In this document: positions 39,582 through 49,182 of the stretch, piece by piece
How positions within the stretch are numbered: the stretch's first letter is position 1
Layout: every line of letters begins with the position of its first letter
From: an uncultured Sulfitobacter sp.
GTDB lineage: Bacteria > Pseudomonadota > Alphaproteobacteria > Rhodobacterales > Rhodobacteraceae
Assembly: GCA_913060815.1 (NCBI GenBank)
Contig: CAJXSZ010000005.1
Coordinates: 104,787 to 168,786 of the forward strand
Direction: 5' to 3'
DNA: 64,000 bases
Notes under the pieces: model-generated
Told to the model about the DNA's origin: nothing
Seen by the model: the letters and a program-made list of their open reading frames with translations, nothing else
Databases searched by the model: none
Translations under genes and position numbers: made by a program

Positions 39582-42236
39582 ATGCAAACGCTCAACGAAA
39601 TCCGCTCTACTTTCCTGTCCTATTTTGGCGACAACGGGCACGCGATCGTGCCGTCCAGCCCCCTTGTGCCGCGCAATGATCCGACGCTTATGTTCACCGC
39701 CGCTGGCATGGTGCAGTTCAAGAACCTCTTTACGGGCGTTGAAACCCGCGACTATTCGCGTGCGACAACCGCGCAAAAATGTGTGCGCGCTGGTGGTAAG
39801 CACAATGACCTCGACAATGTAGGCTACACAGCGCGCCACCACACCTTCTTTGAAATGCTCGGCAATTTCAGCTTTGGAGACTATTTCAAAGAAGACGCAA
39901 TCCCGCTTGCGTGGGATCTTTTGACCAAAGTGTTTGGCATCGATGAAAGCCGTCTGTTGGTGACGGTCTATCACACCGATGAAGAAGCCGTTGAAATCTG
40001 GAAAAAACACGCAGGGCTGAGCGACGACCGTATCATTCGCATCGCCACAGACGATAACTTCTGGTCGGCTGGTCCCACTGGTCCGTGCGGTCCGTGCACC
40101 GAGATTTTCTATGACCACGGCGATCACATCTGGGGCGGCCCTCCCGGATCGCCAGAGGAAGACGGCGACCGTTTTGTAGAGATCTGGAACCTCGTGTTCA
40201 TGCAATATGAGCAGTTTGAAGATGGCACACGCCGCGATCTGCCCAACAAATCCATCGACACCGGCATGGGGATCGAGCGGGTCGCCGCGCTGCTCCAAGG
40301 CACCAACGACAATTATTCAACCGATCTGATGCGCAGCCTGATCGAAGCATCAGCCAATGCCACCAGCAGTGATCCTGACGGCGCTGGCAAAACCCATCAC
40401 CGCGTTATCGCCGATCATCTGCGCTCGACGTCCTTTTTGATGGCCGATGGGGTCATGCCCAGCAACGATGGTCGTGGCTATGTCCTGCGTCGGATCATGC
40501 GCCGTGCGATGCGCCACGCGCATTTGCTGGGCGTTAAGGACCCGCTGATGCACCGTCTCGTTCCTGCGCTGGTGGCCCAGATGGGGCAGGCTTACCCCGA
40601 GCTGGGACAGGCGCAGTCCATGATCGAACAGACCTTGCTTCAGGAAGAAACACGGTTCCGTCAGACCCTGGATCGTGGCCTAAAGCTGCTCGATGATGAG
40701 CTCGTTGCTCTTCCTGAGGGCGCTAATCTCTCGGGGGCGGCTGCGTTTAAACTCTATGATACGTTCGGCTTCCCGCTCGATCTGACCCAAGACGCCTTGC
40801 GCGAAAAGGGGCTTGGGGTCGATACGGACGGGTTCGACGCGGCCATGGCCGAGCAGAAGGCAAAAGCGCGTGCCGCATGGTCCGGTTCGGGCGAGGCGGC
40901 GGATGCCGCGATCTGGTTTGATATTGCTGATAAGTCAGGTGTGACCGACTTCCTCGGTTATGACACCGAAACTGCTGAAGGCAAGATCGCTGCATTGGTT
41001 CAGAACGGCAAAGACATCGACACGGTGCAAGAGGGCGGCGAGGTGCAAATCGCCCTTAACCAGACGCCTTTCTACGCCGAAAGCGGTGGCCAAGTGGGCG
41101 ACACAGGTGTCATTCGCACTGATACGGGTACAGCCCGCGTTACCGATACGCGCAAGGCTGCTGGCGTCTTTATTCACTTCGCAACGGTCGAAAAAGGGAG
41201 CATTTCCAACGCTCAATCAGCCGTCCTTGAAGTTGACCCAGAGCGCCGTAGCGCAATTCGCGCGAACCATTCTGCAACGCATCTGCTGCACGAAGCACTG
41301 CGCCATGCCCTTGGCGATCATGTCTCCCAGCGGGGATCGCTTAACGCGCAAGACCGTCTACGCTTTGATTTCAGCCACAATGAAGCTATCAGCCCTGCCG
41401 ATATGCAAAAGGTCGAAGCAGAGGTGAATACCTACATTCGCCAGAACAGCACGGTAGAGACGCGGATTATGACCCCCGACGACGCCCGCGGTCTTGGTGC
41501 GCAGGCCTTGTTCGGCGAGAAATACGGCGACGAAGTGCGGGTAGTCTCCATGGGTCATCAGGATGGCTCAGGGAAGGGCACTGACAAGGCGACCTATTCG
41601 CTGGAGCTTTGCGGCGGTACCCATGTGGCGCGCACGGGCGACATCGGTGCGTTTGTTATGCTTGGGGACAGCGCAAGCAGCGCAGGCGTGCGCCGGATTG
41701 AAGCGCTCACAGGCGAAGCGGCCATCGCGCATCTTCGGGCACAAGACGACCTTCTCGCGCAAACCGCATTGGAGCTTAAAAGCCCCAGCGCTGCGGTGCC
41801 CGAGCGCGTGCGCAGCCTGATCGAAGAACGCCGAAGCCTCGCCAACGAGGTCGCACAACTACGTCGCGAGTTGGCAATGTCGGGCGGCAGCAATGCACCC
41901 GAAGCGGTCGATATAAACGGTGTAAAATTCCATGCTCAGGTCCTGACGGGCGTAACAGGCAAGGATCTCCCTGCGTTGGTTGACGAGCATAAAGCCCGTC
42001 TTGGCTCGGGGGCGATCCTGCTTATTGCTGATACGGGCGACAAAGCGGCCGTTGCTGCAGGTGTTACTCCGGATCTCAAGGATACGCTGTCAGCTGTTGA
42101 TATCCTGCGCGCTGCCGTAGCCGAGCTCGGTGGGAAGGGCGGCGGCGGCCGTCCGGAAATGGCCCAAGGCGGCGGCGCCTCGGCCGAGAATGCCCAAGCG
42201 GCAATTGAAGCTGCAACAACCGTTATCAAAGGATAG
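39582..42236 (+). CDS. alaS: Alanine-tRNA ligase
   Basis: An 884-residue class II synthetase. The aminoacylation core begins [15 protein letters not shown] with motif 1; [36 protein letters not shown] and the tRNA(Ala) acceptor-recognition region follow. The editing domain has the zinc site [12 protein letters not shown] (HxxxH) with [13 protein letters not shown], and a C-Ala domain ends the protein. The ATG at 39582 is chosen because AAAGGA stands 8 bases upstream; an ATG at 39573 would lie on top of that site. DUF1330 follows after 4 bases. Confidence 0.97.
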   Translation: MQTLNEIRSTFLSYFGDNGHAIVPSSPLVPRNDPTLMFTAAGMVQFKNLFTGVETRDYSRATTAQKCVRAGGKHNDLDNVGYTARHHTFFEMLGNFSFGDYFKEDAIPLAWDLLTKVFGIDESRLLVTVYHTDEEAVEIWKKHAGLSDDRIIRIATDDNFWSAGPTGPCGPCTEIFYDHGDHIWGGPPGSPEEDGDRFVEIWNLVFMQYEQFEDGTRRDLPNKSIDTGMGIERVAALLQGTNDNYSTDLMRSLIEASANATSSDPDGAGKTHHRVIADHLRSTSFLMADGVMPSNDGRGYVLRRIMRRAMRHAHLLGVKDPLMHRLVPALVAQMGQAYPELGQAQSMIEQTLLQEETRFRQTLDRGLKLLDDELVALPEGANLSGAAAFKLYDTFGFPLDLTQDALREKGLGVDTDGFDAAMAEQKAKARAAWSGSGEAADAAIWFDIADKSGVTDFLGYDTETAEGKIAALVQNGKDIDTVQEGGEVQIALNQTPFYAESGGQVGDTGVIRTDTGTARVTDTRKAAGVFIHFATVEKGSISNAQSAVLEVDPERRSAIRANHSATHLLHEALRHALGDHVSQRGSLNAQDRLRFDFSHNEAISPADMQKVEAEVNTYIRQNSTVETRIMTPDDARGLGAQALFGEKYGDEVRVVSMGHQDGSGKGTDKATYSLELCGGTHVARTGDIGAFVMLGDSASSAGVRRIEALTGEAAIAHLRAQDDLLAQTALELKSPSAAVPERVRSLIEERRSLANEVAQLRRELAMSGGSNAPEAVDINGVKFHAQVLTGVTGKDLPALVDEHKARLGSGAILLIADTGDKAAVAAGVTPDLKDTLSAVDILRAAVAELGGKGGGGRPEMAQGGGASAENAQAAIEAATTVIKG

Positions 42237-42240
42237 GATT

Positions 42241-42528
42241 ATGCCTGCACTCTGGATTGCCCACGTAACCGTAACTGACGAAGAAGCCTACAAAAAATAC
42301 GCAGCAGGTGCGACGGTCGCCATCGCTGAGCATGGCGGCGTGTTTCTGGCGCGTGCCGGTCGTTTCGTGCAACTGGAGGGAAAAGAGCGGCCCCGCAATG
42401 TTGTGGCCCGCTTCCCCGATGTCGAAACAGCCGAGAAATGCTATCACTCGGATACCTACCAAGCCGCGCTAGAACACGCAAAACATGCATCAGAGCGCGA
42501 ATTGCTTATCGTGGAGACAACCGAATAA
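42241..42528 (+). CDS. DUF1330 domain-containing protein
   Basis: A 95-residue dimeric alpha/beta-barrel (ferredoxin-like) protein. MPALWIAHVTVTDEEAYKKYA, FLARAGRFVQLEGKERPRNVVARFP and the HSDTYQAALEHAKHASERELLIVE ending are typical of DUF1330. Function unknown. It is four bases after alaS and shares its transcript; a bidirectional terminator follows. Confidence 0.9.
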   Translation: MPALWIAHVTVTDEEAYKKYAAGATVAIAEHGGVFLARAGRFVQLEGKERPRNVVARFPDVETAEKCYHSDTYQAALEHAKHASERELLIVETTE

Positions 42529-42592
42529 GCGCGACACCCAGCTTCATTTTGCCAATAAACTGAGGCGGCACAGCCGCATACAACACCAAAAT

Positions 42593-42628
42593 AAGAAAGG
42601 CGCCCCAATCTGGAGCGCCTTTCTTTTT
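42593..42628. terminator. Bidirectional terminator between the DUF1330 gene and typA
   Basis: An 11-bp stem AAGAAAGGCGC (42593-42603) and GCGCCTTTCTT (42615-42625) with an 11-base loop and a T-run to 42628. Serves both convergent units. Confidence 0.87.
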
Positions 42629-42645
42629 GACATATCTGCTTTAGC

Positions 42646-44463
42646 TCAAGTCGCTTTTGACATCCGCTTGCGCTCATGCGGGTCAAGGTAACGCTTGCGC
42701 AGACGGATGGCGTTTGGCGTCACTTCGACCAATTCGTCATCGTCGATATACGCAATCGCTTCTTCAAGGCTGAGCGTGATCGGCGTTGTCAGACGCACTG
42801 CCTCGTCGGTGCCCGAGGCGCGCACGTTGGTCAGTTTCTTGCCCTTCAAAGGGTTAACTTCGAGGTCGTTCTCGCGGCTGTGCTCACCAATAATCATGCC
42901 TGTGTAAACATCCGCCTGCGCACCGATCATCATCTTGCCGCGCTCTTCGAGATTCCACAGGGCAAAGGCCACGGATGTCCCGTTTTCCATCGAAATCAGA
43001 ACACCTGCACGGCGTCCGGGAATCTTGCCCTTATGGGGCGCCCACTCATGGAAGACACGGTTGATCACACCGGTGCCGCGTGTATCCGTCAGGAATTCAC
43101 CGTGATAGCCGATCAGTCCACGCGATGGCACATGGGCCACGATGCGTGTCTTGCCTGCACCCGCTGGCTTCATCTCGACCAGTTCGCCTTTGCGCACGCC
43201 CGTCAATTTCTCGATCACGGCGCCGGAGTATTCGTCATCCACGTCAATAGTAGCCTCTTCGACAGGCTCGTGACGCACACCGTCGATCTCGCGGAACAGA
43301 ACTTGCGGACGCGAGATGCTGAGTTCGAACCCTTCGCGGCGCATGTTCTCGATCAAGACGCCCATCTGCAATTCGCCACGTCCCGCGACCTCAAAGGCGT
43401 CACCGCCAGGGGTGTCGGAAATCTTGATCGCGACGTTGCTCTCGGCTTCTTTGTGCAAGCGCTCACGGATGACGCGGGATTGTACTTTCTTACCGTCACG
43501 GCCCGCCAATGGGCTGTCGTTGATCCCGAAGGTCACGGTGATCGTGGGCGGGTCGATGGGCTGCGCAGGAATAGCCTCGCTCACCGATTGATCGGCCAGC
43601 GTGTCAGCAACAGTTGCCTTGGTCATCCCCGCGATGGAAACGATGTCGCCTGCTTCGGCCACATCAATTGCCGTTTGCTCCAACCCGCGAAACGCGAGGA
43701 TCTTGGTGCAGCGGAAATTCTCAATGAGCGTGCCATCGCGTGACATGGCTTTGATGGTCTGGCCCGCCTTGAGCGTACCAGTCTCGACGCGCCCCGTGAG
43801 AAGGCGGCCCAAGAAGGGATCACCGCCCAAAGTGGTTGCGAGCATGGTAAATGGCTTGTCTGTCTCGGCGACCTGTTTTGGGGCAGGGACGTGGGACAGG
43901 ATCAGCTCAAACAATGCGGTGAGGTCCTTACGCGGACCGTCCAGCTCCATATCCGCCCAACCTGCACGGCCGGAGGCATACATTGAGGGGAAATCAAGCT
44001 GCTCATCGGTGGCGTCAAGGCTCGCAAACAGGTCAAAGCACTCGTCCAGCGCGCGGTCAGGTTCACCGTCAGGTTTGTCCACCTTGTTGATCACCACGAT
44101 GGGCTTGAGGCCCAGCTTCAGCGCCTTGGAAGTTACGAATTTCGTCTGGGGCATCGGGCCCTCGGCGGCGTCTACCAGCAGGACAACACCGTCCACCATC
44201 GACAGGATGCGCTCAACCTCGCCGCCGAAATCGGCGTGGCCAGGTGTGTCCACGATGTTGATGCGGGTGCCGTTCCACTCAACGGAGGTCGGTTTGGCAA
44301 AGATCGTGATGCCGCGCTCGCGCTCCAGATCGTTGCTGTCCATGGCGCGCTCGGTTGTCGCCTGGTTTTCGCGGTATGTACCCGCTTGTTTCAGAAGTTC
44401 GTCCACCAGCGTCGTCTTGCCGTGGTCAACGTGTGCAATAATTGCGATGTTACGCAGTTCCAT
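42646..44463 (-). CDS. typA: Translational GTPase TypA/BipA
   Basis: A 605-residue ribosome-binding GTPase. G1 [18 protein letters not shown]2/switch ERERGITI, G3 [12 protein letters not shown] and G4 NKVDKPD are all present, followed by EF-Tu domain 2, the EF-G domain III/V and the BipA-specific C-terminal domain ([29 protein letters not shown]). Role in ribosome assembly and stress or cold growth is known for the family. Ends in a shared terminator. Confidence 0.97.
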   Translation of the reverse strand: MELRNIAIIAHVDHGKTTLVDELLKQAGTYRENQATTERAMDSNDLERERGITIFAKPTSVEWNGTRINIVDTPGHADFGGEVERILSMVDGVVLLVDAAEGPMPQTKFVTSKALKLGLKPIVVINKVDKPDGEPDRALDECFDLFASLDATDEQLDFPSMYASGRAGWADMELDGPRKDLTALFELILSHVPAPKQVAETDKPFTMLATTLGGDPFLGRLLTGRVETGTLKAGQTIKAMSRDGTLIENFRCTKILAFRGLEQTAIDVAEAGDIVSIAGMTKATVADTLADQSVSEAIPAQPIDPPTITVTFGINDSPLAGRDGKKVQSRVIRERLHKEAESNVAIKISDTPGGDAFEVAGRGELQMGVLIENMRREGFELSISRPQVLFREIDGVRHEPVEEATIDVDDEYSGAVIEKLTGVRKGELVEMKPAGAGKTRIVAHVPSRGLIGYHGEFLTDTRGTGVINRVFHEWAPHKGKIPGRRAGVLISMENGTSVAFALWNLEERGKMMIGAQADVYTGMIIGEHSRENDLEVNPLKGKKLTNVRASGTDEAVRLTTPITLSLEEAIAYIDDDELVEVTPNAIRLRKRYLDPHERKRMSKAT

Positions 44464-44566
44464 GTCGAATACCTTATCTCAGGGAGTTGAGCGGCCTCTA
44501 CCGTGCATCCCGACCAAAGGCCAGTGAAAAACCCCGATAGCATTAAGCAGAGCGTATTATCGCGGC

Positions 44567-44899
44567 TTAATGTGGTGATGCGGACGAAAATAGGTGAATT
44601 ACAGCTATACCGCCCACAATCATCGCCATGCCGAGAATGGCGGCCAAATCAAGCTTTTGACCGAAAACGAACCACGCGATAACCGCGATAGAGACAATGC
44701 CAAGCCCGCTCCAGAGCGCATAAACAACGCCCACGGGAATCGTCTTTAGCGTGATGGAGAGCAAGTAGAACGAGACACCGTAGGCGAGTACGACAATCAT
44801 CGAGGGACCCAACCTTGTGAACTGCTCACTGGCCTTGAGTGCGGTGGTGCCGATTGTCTCTGCGACCACGGCGAGGGCAAGGATGAGGTAGACGGGCAT
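44567..44899 (-). CDS. SMR-family multidrug efflux protein (EmrE-like)
   Basis: A 110-residue protein with four membrane helices, co-linear with EmrE: Glu14 in VVAETIGTTALK (essential proton/substrate residue), SEQFTRLGPS loop, AYGVSFYLLSITLK, and ALWSGLGIV with the conserved Trp. The ATG at 44899 places Glu14 exactly as in EmrE; a GTG at 44914 overlaps the stop of the upstream Lrp-type gene (GTGA) and is an alternative start. Exports small cationic drugs or metabolites such as guanidinium; controlled probably by the co-transcribed regulator. Confidence 0.88.
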   Translation of the reverse strand: MPVYLILALAVVAETIGTTALKASEQFTRLGPSMIVVLAYGVSFYLLSITLKTIPVGVVYALWSGLGIVSIAVIAWFVFGQKLDLAAILGMAMIVGGIAVIHLFSSASPH

Positions 44900-44910
44900 A
44901 GGGAGGACTT

Positions 44911-45369
44911 TCACAAAGGCAGTTGTGCTGTCTCCTTGATCTCTTCCATTACAAAGCTGGCCGAGACGTCAGACAGTGGCACGCGGGCGATAAGACGTTG
45001 GTAGAGCGTATCATATCCTGCCATATCGGCCACCCTTGCGCGGATCAAATAGTCAAGATCACCACTCATGCGGTAGACGCCTTGAATCTCCGGCATCGCC
45101 TTTGTCGCACTGGAGAATTTCTCGAGCCAATCGGCGGAGTGAATGTTCGTACGCACAAGCATAAATACAGTGAGGCTTAGCCCGAGCTTGCTTGCATCAA
45201 CGGTCGCGATGCGGCCTGTAATGACGCCCGCTTCTTCCAGCATCCGCACGCGGCGCCAGCAGGCATTGCGAGACAGGCCGACGTGCGCGCCCAATTCGTC
45301 GAGTGATTGCGCTGCATCACGTTGCAATGCGCTCAGTATTTTGCGGTCAATTGTGTCTGGTTCATGCAT
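44911..45369 (-). CDS. Lrp/AsnC-family transcriptional regulator
   Basis: A 152-residue regulator: N-terminal winged HTH (DRKILSALQRDAAQSLDELGAHVGLSRNACWRRVRMLEEAGVI within residues 7-49) and a C-terminal RAM/AsnC ligand domain (VFMLVRTNIHSADW, GVYRMSGDLDYLIRARV). It directly precedes an SMR exporter gene, so it likely senses an amino acid or amine and controls its efflux. A TGGGAA/TTCCCA repeat sits right before its ATG. Confidence 0.9.
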   Translation of the reverse strand: MHEPDTIDRKILSALQRDAAQSLDELGAHVGLSRNACWRRVRMLEEAGVITGRIATVDASKLGLSLTVFMLVRTNIHSADWLEKFSSATKAMPEIQGVYRMSGDLDYLIRARVADMAGYDTLYQRLIARVPLSDVSASFVMEEIKETAQLPL

Positions 45370-45382
45370 TTGGCCAGCTTAG

Positions 45383-45397
45383 TGGGAAATGTTCCCA
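45383..45397. promoter_or_regulatory. Inverted repeat before the Lrp-type gene
   Basis: TGGGAA-ATG-TTCCCA is a perfect 6-bp inverted repeat located 14 bases upstream of the minus-strand start at 45369 and 85 bases upstream of the divergent DUF6356 gene. A plausible autoregulatory operator. Confidence 0.4.
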
Positions 45398-45481
45398 AGA
45401 CATAGATGAATAAACGAAACTTTGGGATAAATTTGCACCAAGATCAGCGTAGATTGCCTGTATCAGTACACAGGAGCCGTC

Positions 45482-45688
45482 ATGATCACCCGCATCTTCC
45501 TCGACCATCCCGCCAAAGTAGACGAGACATTTCTGGAGCACATGCTGTTTGCGAGTAAATTTGCAGGAAAGCTGTTTCTGGCAGGGGGCGCAGCGTTAGT
45601 GCATGCCGTGGTGCCATGCTTGTTTGAAAAGACAGCGAGCAACATCACCGCCGAGCTATATGCAAAGACCCACAATCGCGGCGCATAA
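45482..45688 (+). CDS. DUF6356 family small membrane-associated protein
   Basis: A 68-residue protein: HPAKVDETFLEHMLFASKFAGKLFLAGGAALVHAVVPCLFEKTASN is the conserved DUF6356 body, with one hydrophobic helix (KLFLAGGAALVHAVVPCLF). AGGAG precedes the ATG. Common in Rhodobacteraceae and relatives as a short single gene; function unknown. Followed by a bidirectional terminator. Confidence 0.82.
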   Translation: MITRIFLDHPAKVDETFLEHMLFASKFAGKLFLAGGAALVHAVVPCLFEKTASNITAELYAKTHNRGA

Positions 45689-45692
45689 ATGA

Positions 45693-45720
45693 GAAAGGCC
45701 GCAATCTGCTGCGGCCTTTC
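45693..45720. terminator. Bidirectional terminator between the DUF6356 gene and icd
   Basis: An 11-bp stem GAAAGGCCGCA (45693-45703) and TGCGGCCTTTC (45710-45720) with a 6-base loop, between convergent genes. The T-run is short (TTTC), so efficiency is uncertain. Confidence 0.75.
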
Positions 45721-45740
45721 GTGTTTCATGATGCTAGCGC

Positions 45741-46955
45741 TTAGCCGTTTAGGGCTTTGTTCAGGTTTTCGTCGACCTTCTCAAGAAAGCCCATGGTGGT
45801 GAGCCAGCCCTGATCGGGTCCTACCAGCAAAGCGAGGTCTTTCGTCATGTGACCCGCCTCAACGGTGCCTACGACAACCTTCTCCAGCGTCTCGGCAAAG
45901 TTGATCAGCGCCGCATTGCCATCAAGCTTGCCGCGGTGCTTGAGCCCGCCCGTCCAAGCAAAGATAGACGCAATTGAGTTGGTCGACGTTTCTTCCCCCG
46001 CCTGATGCTGGCGGTAGTGGCGCGTAACGGTGCCGTGCGCGGCCTCCGCCTCAACCGTTTTGCCATCTGGTGTCATCAGGATCGAGGTCATCAGACCAAG
46101 TGAGCCAAAGCCCTGAGCCACGGTGTCGGACTGCACATCGCCGTCATAGTTTTTGCACGCCCAGACATAGCCGCCATTCCACTTCATCGCACAGGCGACC
46201 ATATCGTCGATCAGGCGGTGCTGGTACTCAATGCCGGCCTCTTCGAATTGCTCTTTGAATTCCGTCTCGTAGATATGCTGGAACAGCTCGAGGAAGCGCC
46301 CGTCATATTGTTTGAGGATCGTGTTCTTGGTGCTCAGGTAGACAGGCCAGCCTTTCACAAGGCCGTAGTTCAGCGAGGCGCGGGCGAAATCGATGATGGA
46401 TTTGTCCAAGTTATACATAGCCATAACCACGCCAGAATCAGGCGCATCAAACACTTCTTCCTCAATCTCGGTGCCGTCTTCGCCTACGAACTTGATCGTG
46501 AGCTTACCTGCACCGGGGAATTTGAAGTCAGTGGCGCGGTATTGATCGCCAAACGCATGACGTCCAACAACAATCGGCTGTGTCCAGCCCGGCACGAGGC
46601 GGGGGACGTTTTTGCAGATGATCGGTTCGCGGAAAATCACACCACCAAGGATGTTGCGGATCGTCCCGTTGGGCGAGCGCCACATCTTCTTGAGGCCGAA
46701 TTCCTCCACCCGCGCCTCATCTGGCGTGATCGTAGCGCATTTGATGCCAACACCGTATTTCTTGATAGCTTCGGCGGAATCGATTGTGATCTGGTCATCC
46801 GTCTCGTCGCGCGACTGCATGCCGAGGTCATAGTACTTCAGGTCAATATCGAGATAGGGCAGGATAAGTTTCTTCTTGATGAAGTCCCACATGATGCGGG
46901 TCATCTCATCCCCGTCGAGTTCCACTACGGGGTTTTCTACCTTGATCTTGGTCAT
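45741..46955 (-). CDS. icd: NADP-dependent isocitrate dehydrogenase
   Basis: A 404-residue enzyme of the eukaryote-like NADP-IDH subfamily, converting isocitrate to 2-oxoglutarate. [17 protein letters not shown] opens the protein; [20 protein letters not shown] carries the substrate Ser/Asn/Arg set; [28 protein letters not shown] has the metal Asp residues and [22 protein letters not shown] the NADP site. The ATG at 46955 has AGGA 7 bases upstream; an extension to 47012 is not supported. Confidence 0.96.
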   Translation of the reverse strand: MTKIKVENPVVELDGDEMTRIMWDFIKKKLILPYLDIDLKYYDLGMQSRDETDDQITIDSAEAIKKYGVGIKCATITPDEARVEEFGLKKMWRSPNGTIRNILGGVIFREPIICKNVPRLVPGWTQPIVVGRHAFGDQYRATDFKFPGAGKLTIKFVGEDGTEIEEEVFDAPDSGVVMAMYNLDKSIIDFARASLNYGLVKGWPVYLSTKNTILKQYDGRFLELFQHIYETEFKEQFEEAGIEYQHRLIDDMVACAMKWNGGYVWACKNYDGDVQSDTVAQGFGSLGLMTSILMTPDGKTVEAEAAHGTVTRHYRQHQAGEETSTNSIASIFAWTGGLKHRGKLDGNAALINFAETLEKVVVGTVEAGHMTKDLALLVGPDQGWLTTMGFLEKVDENLNKALNG

Positions 46956-47048
46956 ATCCGGTCCTTTGGCTACAGGCGTCTTGGTCCTGTGCTTACTGCA
47001 AAGACGCTTCAAACGAAAGGTCGTCTACCACAGTATACCGTTAGAGGT

Positions 47049-47636
47049 TTAGCCAGTTCTGAGCGCTGCAAAGAAGGCTGAAATTTTGGAGCGCGCGAAC
47101 TCCCAAAGGGCAGGGGCACCGATGCTGATTTTGCTACCGACACGATCCGCGATCATCTGCTCTGTAACGTCATATCGGGTCCAGCTGCCGCCGCCAGATT
47201 GCAGATTTTGCATGGGCGGCTGGAAGCGATCGAGGGATTTTGCGAATTGAGCAGAAGGGGTCGTTGCGGCCTCAAACTCCTCCCAGATCGCGCGAAGTTC
47301 ATTGCGCAAATCATCGGGAAGGAGACCGAATATACGATCCGCCGCTGCTTGTTCCTGCGCTTCCATCTCGGCAGTATCATGCGTGCCGAAGATCGGATTG
47401 TCGCCCGCGTCAATCTCCACAAGATCATGAAGGATCAGCATTTTGATGACCCGATTGATGTCCACATCAGGCCCTGCCTGATCCGCCAGCACCAGCGCAT
47501 AAAGCGTCAGGTGCCAGCTGTGCTCGGCCGAGTTCTCAAAGCGCGAGTTGTCACAGAGCTCAGTTGCGCGCACGACCGACTTGAGCTTGTCCGCCTCGTT
47601 GAGAAAGGCGATCTGTTGCTCAAGCCGTGCTGTCAT
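47049..47636 (-). CDS. HD-domain phosphohydrolase (YfbR/HDDC2-like)
   Basis: A 195-residue HD-superfamily protein. The metal ligands are in SAEHSWHLTLYALVLAD (first His) and MLILHDLVEIDAGDN (HD pair), with a later Asp in AKSLDRFQPPMQNL. Closest in form to 5'-deoxynucleotidases of the HDDC2/YfbR group. Start 47636 overlaps the stop of the upstream 77-residue gene by 4 bases (ATGA). Third gene of an operon with an alpha/beta hydrolase. Confidence 0.85.
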   Translation of the reverse strand: MTARLEQQIAFLNEADKLKSVVRATELCDNSRFENSAEHSWHLTLYALVLADQAGPDVDINRVIKMLILHDLVEIDAGDNPIFGTHDTAEMEAQEQAAADRIFGLLPDDLRNELRAIWEEFEAATTPSAQFAKSLDRFQPPMQNLQSGGGSWTRYDVTEQMIADRVGSKISIGAPALWEFARSKISAFFAALRTG

Positions 47637-47866
47637 TCGCTGGCCGCGCGGTGCTTTTTCAGCGTAGCGGCCAGAAAGGCGCGGCCCTTTTGCTCGGCCA
47701 TGCGCGTGCGGATCGCTGTCAAAAACGCCTCTTCCAGCGTTTGCGAGGACGCACCCAGCACATCGCCTACCTGCATGAACAAACGGTCTTCGCCCGTCTC
47801 TTTTTGAACAGCGAGGCACTCTTCGGCCAGCTGGTTGGCCATTTTGACGACCGCATCATCGGCCAT
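47633..47866 (-). CDS. Small hypothetical protein, 77 residues
   Basis: Sits between the hydrolase gene (shares TAATG) and the HD gene (ATGA overlap), so the operon architecture supports it as a real gene. It is mostly helical by eye (ANQLAEECLAVQKETGEDRL, TLEEAFLTAIRTRMAEQKGRAFLAATLKKH) and charged, soluble, without cysteine-rich or membrane parts. I do not recognise a domain. Confidence 0.75.
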   Translation of the reverse strand: MADDAVVKMANQLAEECLAVQKETGEDRLFMQVGDVLGASSQTLEEAFLTAIRTRMAEQKGRAFLAATLKKHRAASE

Positions 47867-48519
47867 TAGCGGGTGTTCTCGGTTAGGCGACGACGGACAT
47901 ATTCGGTTGTACTGTCGATCATCGTATCCATATGGGGCTCTTCAAAGAAGTGGCCCGCGCCCTCAATTTCCTGATGCGTAATGGTAATGCCCTTCTGCTC
48001 GTGGAGCTTGCTCACGAGGTTCACAGTATCCGCAGGAGGTGCGACGCGGTCGCCCGTGCCGTTGATCACCAGACCGGAAGCAGGACAAGGTGCAAGAAAG
48101 CTGAAGTCATACATATTGGCTGGGGGCGCTACGGAGATGAAGCCCGTGATCTCGGGGCGGCGCATCAGCAGCTGCATGCCGATCCACGCACCAAAGGAAA
48201 ACCCCGCAACCCAGCAATGCTTGGAATTGTTGTTCATGGACTGCAAATAATCGAGGGCAGATGCCGCATCGGAAAGCTCGCCAATCCCCTGATCATATTC
48301 ACCTTGGGATCGTCCGACACCGCGGAAGTTGAAGCGCAGCACTGTAAAGCCCATCTTATAAAAGGCGTAGTGCAGGTTGTAGACGACCTTATGGTTCATC
48401 GTGCCGCCAAATTGCGGATGCGGATGCAGGACAATTGCAATCGGCGCGTCACGCTCTTTTTGGGGATGGTAACGGCCCTCTAAGCGACCTTCGGGTCCGG
48501 GAAAAATAACCTCGGGCAT
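47866..48519 (-). CDS. Alpha/beta hydrolase
   Basis: A 217-residue hydrolase of the short YfhR/dienelactone-like type. IVLHPHPQFGGTMNHKVV carries the oxyanion region, the nucleophile elbow is GFSFGAW (GxSxG), Asp is in NGTGDRVAPP and His in GAGHFFEEPH. First gene of the hydrolase-77aa-HD operon. ATG 48519 follows an AGAGAGAA stretch; the longer reading to 48573 would cross the divergent iscR promoter zone. Confidence 0.88.
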   Translation of the reverse strand: MPEVIFPGPEGRLEGRYHPQKERDAPIAIVLHPHPQFGGTMNHKVVYNLHYAFYKMGFTVLRFNFRGVGRSQGEYDQGIGELSDAASALDYLQSMNNNSKHCWVAGFSFGAWIGMQLLMRRPEITGFISVAPPANMYDFSFLAPCPASGLVINGTGDRVAPPADTVNLVSKLHEQKGITITHQEIEGAGHFFEEPHMDTMIDSTTEYVRRRLTENTR

Positions 48520-48560
48520 GGGTGTTCTCTCTTGCGGGTCCTGAAGGCGCGAGGACATTC

Positions 48561-48589
48561 TTGACGAATTCACTCGGATACCTTAGAAC
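48561..48589 (+). promoter_or_regulatory. Likely sigma-70 promoter of the iscR-suf operon
   Basis: TTGACG (48561-48566) and TAGAAC (48584-48589) are spaced by 17 bases and read toward iscR, leaving a leader of about 95 bases. The -10 hexamer lies inside the Irr-type box. Called by consensus match only. Confidence 0.55.
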
Positions 48590-48598
48590 AATTCTAAT
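48582..48598. promoter_or_regulatory. Irr/ICE-type iron box upstream of iscR
   Basis: CTTAGAA-CAA-TTCTAAT matches the iron control element consensus TTTAGAA-N3-TTCTAAA bound by Irr in alphaproteobacteria (TTAGAA and TTCTAA arms are perfect). It overlaps the predicted -10 element, so binding would block transcription of the Fe-S operon under the condition in which Irr is active (low iron). Confidence 0.7.
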
Positions 48599-48690
48599 AT
48601 CTAGCGCCACGTGCACGCCGTCTGTGTTGGCATGTAGGCATTTCAGCCGCCTTCGTCAAACAAAAGCCTGTTACGCTCAAAGGAGTTGCC

Positions 48691-49149
48691 ATGAAATTAT
48701 CGACAAAGGGACGTTATGCGATGGTCGCCTTGGCCGATATTGCCCTGCAACCGAGTGATACGCTTGTCTCCTTGGGCGACATTGCCGAGCGGCAGCAGGT
48801 GTCATTGCCGTATCTCGAGCAGCTCTTTGTGAAGTTGCGCCGTGCTGAACTGGTGTCATCAGTGCGCGGTCCCGGCGGCGGATACCGTCTGGCGCGGCCA
48901 GCCTCGGATATTCGTGTGGTCGACATCCTGAGTGCAGTAGATGAGAACGTTGATGCGATGCACAAGGGGGCAGGCGCATCTGGCGCCGCTTCGGGCAGTC
49001 GCGCGCAATCCATGACAAACCGTTTGTGGCAGGGGCTGAGTGCGCATGTGTATGTTTTTCTGCACCAGACAAGATTGTCCGATGTTGTGGAAAACCAGAT
49101 GACGCCGTGCCCTGCGGTTCCCAATCTGTTTGCCGTTGTGGATGAGTAA
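48691..49149 (+). CDS. iscR: Rrf2/IscR-family regulator lacking the cluster cysteine triad
   Basis: A 152-residue Rrf2 protein. The winged helix is MKLSTKGRYAMVALADIALQ through SLPYLEQLFVKLRRAELVSSVRGPGGGYRLARP, typical of IscR. The segment where E. coli IscR has three [2Fe-2S] cysteines reads MHKGAGASGAASGSRAQSMTNRLW (residues 90-113, shown here in two halves: MHKGAGASGAAS and GSRAQSMTNRLW); all three are replaced. The only cysteine is Cys140. It heads the iscS-sufBCDS operon, so it is the operon's regulator, but cluster ligation must differ from the classic form. An unusual IscR of this kind has been reported in Rhodobacter. Confidence 0.88.
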   Translation: MKLSTKGRYAMVALADIALQPSDTLVSLGDIAERQQVSLPYLEQLFVKLRRAELVSSVRGPGGGYRLARPASDIRVVDILSAVDENVDAMHKGAGASGAASGSRAQSMTNRLWQGLSAHVYVFLHQTRLSDVVENQMTPCPAVPNLFAVVDE

Positions 49150-49182
49150 GATGTTGGATTTGGATATTTGTGACCAAAAGAC

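Noticed and set aside
42676..43743. Open frame of 355 codons antisense to typA
   Set aside because: Overlaps a clear typA gene and has no domain signature.
44541..44572. Hairpin CATTAAGC/GCTTAATG after the SMR gene as a terminator
   Set aside because: The stem is AT-rich, has a 16-base loop and includes the stop codon; the T-run follows only at a distance, so it is not listed as a feature.
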